Below are positions 6,022-10,447 of a stretch of DNA of 10,447 nucleotides, piece by piece. Numbering within the stretch: the stretch's first letter is position 1; the number at the start of each line of letters is the position of its first letter. The position numbers and the translations under genes are program-made. Location of the stretch: the NCBI GenBank assembly GCA_903896775.1, contig CAITZE010000144.1, positions 1 through 10,447 on the forward strand, written 5' to 3'. Under the pieces are notes generated by a model that ran no database searches, was not told the DNA's origin, and saw only the letters and a program-made list of their open reading frames with translations. Source of the DNA: an uncultured bacterium. GTDB taxonomy: Bacteria > Pseudomonadota > Alphaproteobacteria > Rhodospirillales > Rhodospirillaceae.

Positions 6022-7319
6022 CAGCCGCCGCCCTTAAGGCGTAACGACACCGACAAAGCGTGGGCGTCCAACACCTCGGCTTCGGCCATCGCCAAAGCGC
6101 CCGGGCCAATGGAAGCGAGGCCTGCGCTGCCGCAATCGATCAGCGATGTGCGCTTCAGGAAATCGAGCACACCGAGCCCGGACGAGAAACGCGCTGCGCC
6201 GGAAGTTGGTAAAACATGGCTGGGGCCGGCGATATAATCGCCGACGGCTTCCGGCGTATGGCGGCCCAGGAAGATCGCGCCGGCGTGGCGGATTGTCTTC
6301 ATCAATGCGCGCGGATCTGCGACCGCCAACTCTAAGTGTTCGGGCGCGATCAGGTTAACGAGTGTAGGCGCATCTTCGAGCCTCTTCACAACAATCACGG
6401 CGCCATTGTCGTACCAGCTCTTTTGCGCGGTTTCACGGCGCGGCAAAGACAGAAGCTGTTTTTCCACCGCGGCCATCACGCGATCGGCAAAAGCTTCGTC
6501 GTCGGTGATGAGGATCGATTGTGAAGAGGCATCGTGTTCGGCCTGCGCCAACAAGTCGGCGGCAATCCAAGCGGGATCGGTCGCACCATCGGAAACCACG
6601 GTCACTTCTGAAGGACCCGCCACCATGTCGATGCCGACCGTGCCGAAGACCTGTTTCTTGGCAGAGGTCACGTAAGCATTACCGGGTCCCACGATCTTAT
6701 CTACGGGCCGCACGCTGTCCGTGCCGTAAGCCAGCATGGCGATGGCTTGCGCCCCACCCACGCGATAAACCTCGTCTACGCCGGCAACTGCACAGGCCGC
6801 CAAGGTCAGCGGATTAACTTTGCCATCGGGTGTGGGCATCGTCACAACAAGGCGATCAACGCCTGCGACTTTCGCCGGGATCGCGTTCATGAGTACGGAG
6901 GAGAACAACGCCGCCGTACCGCCCGGCACATAGAGTCCGGCGGAAGACACCGCCGTCCAACGCCACCCCAAGCCAATGCCGACGTCATCGGTATAGAACT
7001 CGTCCTTCGGCAATTGGCGCAGGTGGTAGTCGCGAATACGCACCGCCGCATCGCGCAAAGCACGCAACGTAGTAGCGTCGCATTTAGCCGGGGCGTCGAG
7101 CAATTCGTCTTTGCTGAAAGCAAGCGTTTCGGGGGTCAGCTTAATGCGGTCGAATTTCGCGGAGTATTCGATCACAGCGGCATCGCCACGCGTTCTGACA
7201 TCGGCGAGAACGCCGGTCACAACGCCATCGACATTCGTTTTTACTTCGCGGCTTTTGGCAATGAGGCCGGCGAAAGCGTCGGTAAAACCAGCATCGCGCG
7301 CGAGAAGCTTGAGCGCCAT
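6021..7319 (-). CDS. hisD: Histidinol dehydrogenase
   Basis: The protein has 432 residues, the standard length. It catalyses the last two steps of histidine synthesis, oxidising L-histidinol to L-histidine with two NAD+. All expected residues are present: zinc ligands Gln259 and His262 (LLAQAEHD), Asp361 (VGDYIAGPSHVLPT) and His420 (EVLDAHALS), plus the catalytic pair Glu327-His328 (APEHLEL). The nucleotide-binding region includes GPGNAYV (211-217) and AGPSEV (234-239). The ATG at 7319 is 4 bp after the hisG stop and is preceded by an AAAGG-type ribosome binding site. The stop overlaps the next start. The enzyme is cytoplasmic and homodimeric in the family. Nothing looks damaged. Confidence 0.98.
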   Translation of the reverse strand: MALKLLARDAGFTDAFAGLIAKSREVKTNVDGVVTGVLADVRTRGDAAVIEYSAKFDRIKLTPETLAFSKDELLDAPAKCDATTLRALRDAAVRIRDYHLRQLPKDEFYTDDVGIGLGWRWTAVSSAGLYVPGGTAALFSSVLMNAIPAKVAGVDRLVVTMPTPDGKVNPLTLAACAVAGVDEVYRVGGAQAIAMLAYGTDSVRPVDKIVGPGNAYVTSAKKQVFGTVGIDMVAGPSEVTVVSDGATDPAWIAADLLAQAEHDASSQSILITDDEAFADRVMAAVEKQLLSLPRRETAQKSWYDNGAVIVVKRLEDAPTLVNLIAPEHLELAVADPRALMKTIRHAGAIFLGRHTPEAVGDYIAGPSHVLPTSGAARFSSGLGVLDFLKRTSLIDCGSAGLASIGPGALAMAEAEVLDAHALSVSLRLKGGG

Positions 7320-7323
7320 GGCG

Positions 7324-7983
7324 TCAGCTGCCTTTCACGGCGGCGCGGAATTTCTCGATCCACCCGCCAATCTCCTGCGAGCGGACTTTGAGCGCTGTGC
7401 GGTTGACGATCAGGCGCGAGGTAACTTGCACCAGCGTTTCAACTTCAGCGAGGCCATTGGCCTTCAGCGTGTTGCCGGTCGAGACCAAATCGACAATGCG
7501 CGGACACAAGCCCAGCACGGGGGCCAACTCCATTGCGCCATTGAGCTTCACACATTCGGCCTGGATGCCGCGGTCGGCGAACCACTTGCTTGTGATATGC
7601 GGATACTTGGTAGCGATGCGCACGTGGCTCAAGCGATCCAGCGCGAGACTTTCGTCCAGGTCCTTAGGCTGCGCGATGGAGAGGCGGCACTTTCCAATCC
7701 CGAGATCCAAAGGCGCGTAAATTTCGGAGTAATCGAATTCCATCAGCACGTCGTTGCCGGCAATGCCCAGTTGCGCGCCGCCGAAAGCCACGAAGGTGGC
7801 GACGTCGAAAGACCGCACGCGGATCAGACTGATGCCTGCGTGATTGGTGTCGAACATCAGCTTGCGCGAGTGGTCATCGCTGAAGGCGGCTTCGGGTTCG
7901 ATCCCGGCCGCGCGGATGATCGGCAGTGCCTCTTCGAGAATCCGGCCTTTGGGCAGGGCGATGACGAGGGGATCTTGACTCAT
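7324..7983 (-). CDS. hisG: ATP phosphoribosyltransferase, short form (catalytic subunit)
   Basis: The protein has 219 residues from the ATG at 7983, giving [14 protein letters not shown]; an in-frame extension to 8022 has no family resemblance. It catalyses the first committed step of histidine synthesis, joining ATP and PRPP to phosphoribosyl-ATP. Motifs seen are PKGR (11-14), GIAGNDVL (73-80) and the PRPP loop [14 protein letters not shown] (165-178). The length and the absence of a C-terminal ACT-like regulatory domain mark the short form (HisG_S). In other bacteria this form needs the HisZ subunit for activity and histidine feedback. No hisZ is in this window. hisD follows 4 bp later. Upstream, two small inverted repeats lie in the presumed leader. 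Confidence 0.97.
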   Translation of the reverse strand: MSQDPLVIALPKGRILEEALPIIRAAGIEPEAAFSDDHSRKLMFDTNHAGISLIRVRSFDVATFVAFGGAQLGIAGNDVLMEFDYSEIYAPLDLGIGKCRLSIAQPKDLDESLALDRLSHVRIATKYPHITSKWFADRGIQAECVKLNGAMELAPVLGLCPRIVDLVSTGNTLKANGLAEVETLVQVTSRLIVNRTALKVRSQEIGGWIEKFRAAVKGS

Positions 7984-8043
7984 GTTACGCTCAAAAACCG
8001 TCGGAAGAGGCTTACGCGACAACGCATATGGCGCGGCCTTTTA

Positions 8044-8095
8044 CACCGTTTCCGGTGCAACCACCATCCGTTCTCGCAGCCGCACACAAGCGGCT
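8044..8095 (-). promoter_or_regulatory. Two small inverted repeats in the hisG upstream region
   Basis: AGCCGC and GCGGCT (8078-8083 and 8090-8095) form a 6-bp stem with a 6-base loop. CACCG and CGGTG (8044-8048 and 8053-8057) form a 5-bp stem with a 4-base loop. Both lie between the end of the upstream gene (8159) and the hisG start (7983). They could be part of a leader or the end of the upstream transcript. Neither is followed by a T-run, and no His-rich leader peptide was found. Confidence 0.3.
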
Positions 8096-8158
8096 CGCTA
8101 AGGCTAACACATTGATTTTACATTGGATACGGATGAGATGCGGACGGTATGTTTCTTA

Positions 8159-8515
8159 TTATTCGCTCGTCTCGATCCAAGCACGCTTTAGATATGGACC
8201 CATCATTGGCTTAAGCTTTCTCAGTGTTTCTTTTTCGTCCTGAAGATTCTCTACGAAGGAAGCGGCGATCAACTCTTGCTCTGAACTTGATCCCGCCTGC
8301 AATGCTTCTTCAAAATAATCTAGCAGAACTTGAACTACGACATTGTCGCGGGATTTCATCTGCTCGACGGTAAATCTAGTTACATCGCCCATAAAGACGT
8401 GCGGAAGCAGTCCTTTATTTTGACGCAAGTGATCATCAAAAAGCTCCTGTAATTCAGGGACCTTTCGTACCATTTCATAAATAAATGAGAATCCAGGATG
8501 CATTTGTATTGCCAT
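8159..8515 (-). CDS. Small protein of unknown function, low GC (DUF7674-like)
   Basis: The protein has 118 residues and is acidic at both ends, with no signal peptide or membrane segment. Two stretches look like conserved motifs: LLPHVFMGDVTRF (36-48) and ELIAASFVENL (81-91). They recall a family of short uncharacterised proteins (I believe DUF7674) found sporadically in bacteria, but I cannot confirm this without a search and know no function. By hand count, positions 8161-8520 contain 157 G/C of 360 (about 44%), against about 60% and 68% in the sampled lines of hisG and the transglutaminase gene. This is a sign of recent arrival. It starts at the ATG at 8515 with only a weak ribosome binding site, 59 bp after the transglutaminase gene, in the same direction. 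An immunity-type role is one possibility, but no toxin gene is visible. Confidence 0.7.
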   Translation of the reverse strand: MAIQMHPGFSFIYEMVRKVPELQELFDDHLRQNKGLLPHVFMGDVTRFTVEQMKSRDNVVVQVLLDYFEEALQAGSSSEQELIAASFVENLQDEKETLRKLKPMMGPYLKRAWIETSE

Positions 8516-8574
8516 GAGGGCTCATCATTTATATCGGCCAGCTAGCAATCTATGCGACGTCGCCAAGGCGGCAG

Positions 8575-9498
8575 TTAAATATCTGAGGGATTCTCATCAA
8601 GTGGCGCTACATCGACTTCGACCACAAGCCCCTGGCTGCCGCCGCCAATCAGTACCCCGCGCATGGGGCTGACGTCATCGTAATCGCGACCCCAGGCCAG
8701 GCTGACCATATCGGTCGAACCACGCGTGCCGTTGGTAGGGTCGAGATCGAGCCAGGTATCCCCGCCACACCAGACCGACAGCCAGGCGTGGGTGGCGTCA
8801 GCGCCAATCAGGCGCGCTTTGCCCGGCGGTGGGAGCGTGCGCAGATATCCACTGACATACCGCGCGGCGAGACCCATGGACCTCAGGCATCCAATCGCGA
8901 GATGCGCAAAGTCCTGACATACCCCGCGCCGTGTTGTGAGAACTTCCGCCAGCGGCGTGGCGATTGTGGTCGCCACCGGGTCGTAGACAAATTCGTCGTA
9001 GATGCGCGTGATAAGATCAAAGGCAGCCTCGCCGATGGGCCGGCCCGGCGTGAATGATGGCGCGGCGTAAGCCGCGAGCGCCGGCAGCGGCGGGATCATG
9101 GTGGAAGCGAAAGCAAATAGATTGGCGTCGCGCGAGGCCTGATCGGGTGCGAATTTAATCGCATCGCGAATGGTCTCCCAGGAAGGGCTCGCGGACATGT
9201 CAAAATCCAGCGGCGGCGTCACTTCAACTTCGAAATCCACCTGCACCAGCAATTTAGTGTGAGGCGTTGCCATCGCGATATAGGTGATCGGATTGCCGAA
9301 ATAATCGACATGCTCGGTCAGACGCTCCGGCGGCGGCTCGATGGTGATCTTGTTGACGAGGAACGTCTGGCGCGGCAATAGGCGCGGATTCAAGTGCAGG
9401 GTGTGCTGCGCATGCTGAATCTCATCCGTATAGGTACAAGTCGTGGTGTGGCGAATGCGATATCGCATGTTTTCAGGGTCAATCGTCTGGTCGCGCAC
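8575..9498 (-). CDS. Transglutaminase-like cysteine protease-fold protein
   Basis: The protein has 307 residues. The N-terminal beta domain (MRYRIRHTTTCTY, 11-23, to about 95) is the bacterial transglutaminase-like N-domain. The core domain (about 150-260) carries a full catalytic triad: Cys194 in RRGVCQDFAH, His237 in DATHAWLSVW and Asp253 in DLDPTNG. There is no signal peptide, so it acts in the cytoplasm. Proteins of this type are usually encoded with a DUF2126 protein and a circularly permuted ATP-grasp / alpha-E protein, a set predicted to make or process a peptide-like product that has not been identified. Here it follows the truncated DUF2126 gene by 24 bp. A perfect AAGGAG site 6 bp upstream favours the GTG at 9498 over the ATG at 9468. 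Confidence 0.92.
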   Translation of the reverse strand: MRDQTIDPENMRYRIRHTTTCTYTDEIQHAQHTLHLNPRLLPRQTFLVNKITIEPPPERLTEHVDYFGNPITYIAMATPHTKLLVQVDFEVEVTPPLDFDMSASPSWETIRDAIKFAPDQASRDANLFAFASTMIPPLPALAAYAAPSFTPGRPIGEAAFDLITRIYDEFVYDPVATTIATPLAEVLTTRRGVCQDFAHLAIGCLRSMGLAARYVSGYLRTLPPPGKARLIGADATHAWLSVWCGGDTWLDLDPTNGTRGSTDMVSLAWGRDYDDVSPMRGVLIGGGSQGLVVEVDVAPLDENPSDI

Positions 9499-9504
9499 GG
9501 AACT

Positions 9505-9510
9505 CTCCTT
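9505..9510 (-). promoter_or_regulatory. Strong ribosome binding site AAGGAG deciding the GTG start at 9498
   Basis: The minus strand reads AAGGAG, then six bases, then GTG (9498-9496). The later ATG at 9468, which begins the conserved MRYRIRH, has no such site. The 10-residue extension MRDQTIDPEN is therefore probably translated. Confidence 0.7.
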
Positions 9511-9522
9511 AGAACCTTAACC

Positions 9523-10447
9523 TCAGGCACGCCGCGCAAAGGCATGGGTAAAATATGCGCGCGAAAGTAGGTCCGAGATTTCGGGTAATACGGTAGCCAG
9601 TAGGGAGAATGCCGTTCTCAAGGAAATGTTCTCCGCTCCCGCCTCTTTCCCGGTTTTTTTCGCCGGAATCGGCGACCGGGTCGCCGTGGCAATACCTTCC
9701 CGCGCCATGGTCATGGCGGCCGCCACACGTTCGGCCGCATAGCCCTCGATGATCACCGGCATTTCGGTCTCGACGGCAGTCTCTTCGATGGCTTCGATAA
9801 GATCGAGATAGTCTTCCAGCATTTCCGTCGGCGGCATAAAGCAATAGAGGCGCCCTTCGCGGGCTTCGATGGCGAGTGCGGTGCGCACGACCCAAGCTGC
9901 GGACTCACCCTTCTTCAGCTCACCGCTGCCCAGTTTCTCCATGCTGTTTTGCGTCTGGCGCTTGGCCGCGTCTTCCGCGCCCGGCGGCAAATGGCGCTGC
10001 GTCGGCGCAATCTGCTCCTGAGCCGCAGGCTCCGACGGTCCTGGCCTGTGAGGACGCAACGGCTCGCGTTTATCGAAAGGGTCTTGTTCGTAAACATACG
10101 GGTAGCTGGCTTTATCCACCCATGGCAGCGACGGCAGCGGCAAGCGGTAACCAATGGCGCTGTCGCCGGGCATGAGATAGAGCCGCTCGCGGCGTGTGAT
10201 CCATACACTGGATTGCCAGGTGGGACCGGTGTGTTCGTGACGGCGTGCAATCGGCAGCACAAAGCCTTTGGGAATATCGAGGCCGCGATTGAAGACCAGC
10301 GCAAGACGGGCGCGTTCTTCCTCGTCGTCGATCTTGCTGTCGAGCGGATCGACGTTGGCGGGCAGTAGGCTTTCGCGGCGAATGTAATGCCAGGGATCTT
10401 CATAAGCCGCGCGTACGGCGCTTTCCGGCAAGCCCAAGCGCTTTGCC
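9523..10447 (-). CDS. Truncated DUF2126 protein with an alpha-E-like tail; 5' end beyond window
   Basis: The open frame enters from the right edge and ends at TGA 9525-9523. The reading from AKRLGLPESAVRAAYEDPWH through NVDPLDSKIDDEEERARLAL, YLMPGDSAIGYRLPLPSLPW and LYCFMPPTEMLEDYLDLIEA is typical of DUF2126. That domain forms the C-terminal half of large (about 1,100-residue) transglutaminase-like proteins. The family normally continues after the strand ending IEGY with several hundred more residues, including a conserved stretch on the pattern DPR-N-I-VTPDPGVIEVNI. Here the frame instead runs 71 residues from about 9738 and stops. The tail ends SDLLSRAYFTHAFARRA, which resembles the C-terminus of alpha-E proteins (COG2307-like), usually encoded just downstream. 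I infer an in-frame fusion caused by a deletion; the product is probably non-functional for the original role. A long Pro/Gln/Lys-rich insert (about 125-180) is also present. Confidence 0.85.
   Translation of the reverse strand, partial: AKRLGLPESAVRAAYEDPWHYIRRESLLPANVDPLDSKIDDEEERARLALVFNRGLDIPKGFVLPIARRHEHTGPTWQSSVWITRRERLYLMPGDSAIGYRLPLPSLPWVDKASYPYVYEQDPFDKREPLRPHRPGPSEPAAQEQIAPTQRHLPPGAEDAAKRQTQNSMEKLGSGELKKGESAAWVVRTALAIEAREGRLYCFMPPTEMLEDYLDLIEAIEETAVETEMPVIIEGYAAERVAAAMTMAREGIATATRSPIPAKKTGKEAGAENISLRTAFSLLATVLPEISDLLSRAYFTHAFARRA

Noticed and set aside
7111..8115. 334-codon plus-strand frame opposite hisD and hisG
   Set aside because: Both his genes are complete with correct catalytic residues; the long antisense frame follows from GC-rich codon structure.
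8023..8158. His-rich leader peptide for attenuation upstream of hisG
   Set aside because: No short frame with a run of His codons was found on the minus strand, and neither inverted repeat there is followed by a T-run.
8554..8563. 10-base palindrome GCGACGTCGC between the transglutaminase gene and the low-GC gene
   Set aside because: Short GC-rich palindromes of this size are common by chance at this base composition.
9509..9895. Alternative minus-strand frame over the DUF2126 tail, considered as a frameshifted continuation of DUF2126
   Set aside because: It is Arg/His/Gly-rich and does not contain the expected DPR...VTPDPGVIEVNI pattern, so a simple frameshift does not explain the truncation.

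Overview
The window looks like chromosomal DNA of an alphaproteobacterium. The main evidence is the minus-strand run hisG - hisD - UPF0262 - low-molecular-weight phosphatase - maf, an order typical of that class. Other support is the short form of HisG, coding DNA of roughly 60-68% GC in the lines I hand-counted, and a quinone-type (class 2) PyrD. I cannot name a genus.

Layout. Positions 1-1015 (minus) carry nearly all of pyrD, which runs off the left edge. A 52-codon open stretch ends in an ATGA overlap with the pyrD start and may be the tail of a lost upstream gene. A MarR-type regulator (1277-1702, plus) is divergent from pyrD. A poorly explained stretch follows (1703-2117), with a three-arm inverted repeat and a possible small membrane protein on the minus strand. 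A Prx5-type peroxiredoxin (2118-2597, plus) comes next, followed by a long near-perfect hairpin. After that is a two-domain protein (2688-4481, plus) that joins an N-terminal sulfotransferase-like domain to a C-terminal family 2 glycosyltransferase. This gene overlaps the convergent maf gene by 74 bp.

From 4408 to the right edge every gene is on the minus strand. In transcription order these are: a truncated DUF2126 protein with a foreign-looking tail (right edge to 9523), a transglutaminase-like protein (9498-8575), a low-GC small gene (8515-8159), hisG (7983-7324), hisD (7319-6021), the UPF0262 gene (6021-5479), a Cys-X5-Arg phosphatase/arsenate-reductase-like protein (5475-5035) and maf (4974-4408). 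hisG to the phosphatase are packed with gaps of 0-4 bp or a 1-bp overlap, so they are probably one transcript. HisG and HisD catalyse the first and last steps of histidine biosynthesis. Maf is probably a house-cleaning nucleotide pyrophosphatase.

The most interesting points are these. (1) The DUF2126 domain stops part-way and continues in frame into a tail resembling the end of an alpha-E domain protein. This suggests an internal deletion that collapsed a DUF2126 / ATP-grasp / alpha-E / transglutaminase operon. (2) The sulfotransferase-glycosyltransferase fusion stands alone, with no polysaccharide locus visible. (3) A gene of about 44% GC sits between this operon and the his genes. I see no rRNA, tRNA, CRISPR array, insertion sequence or phage gene.
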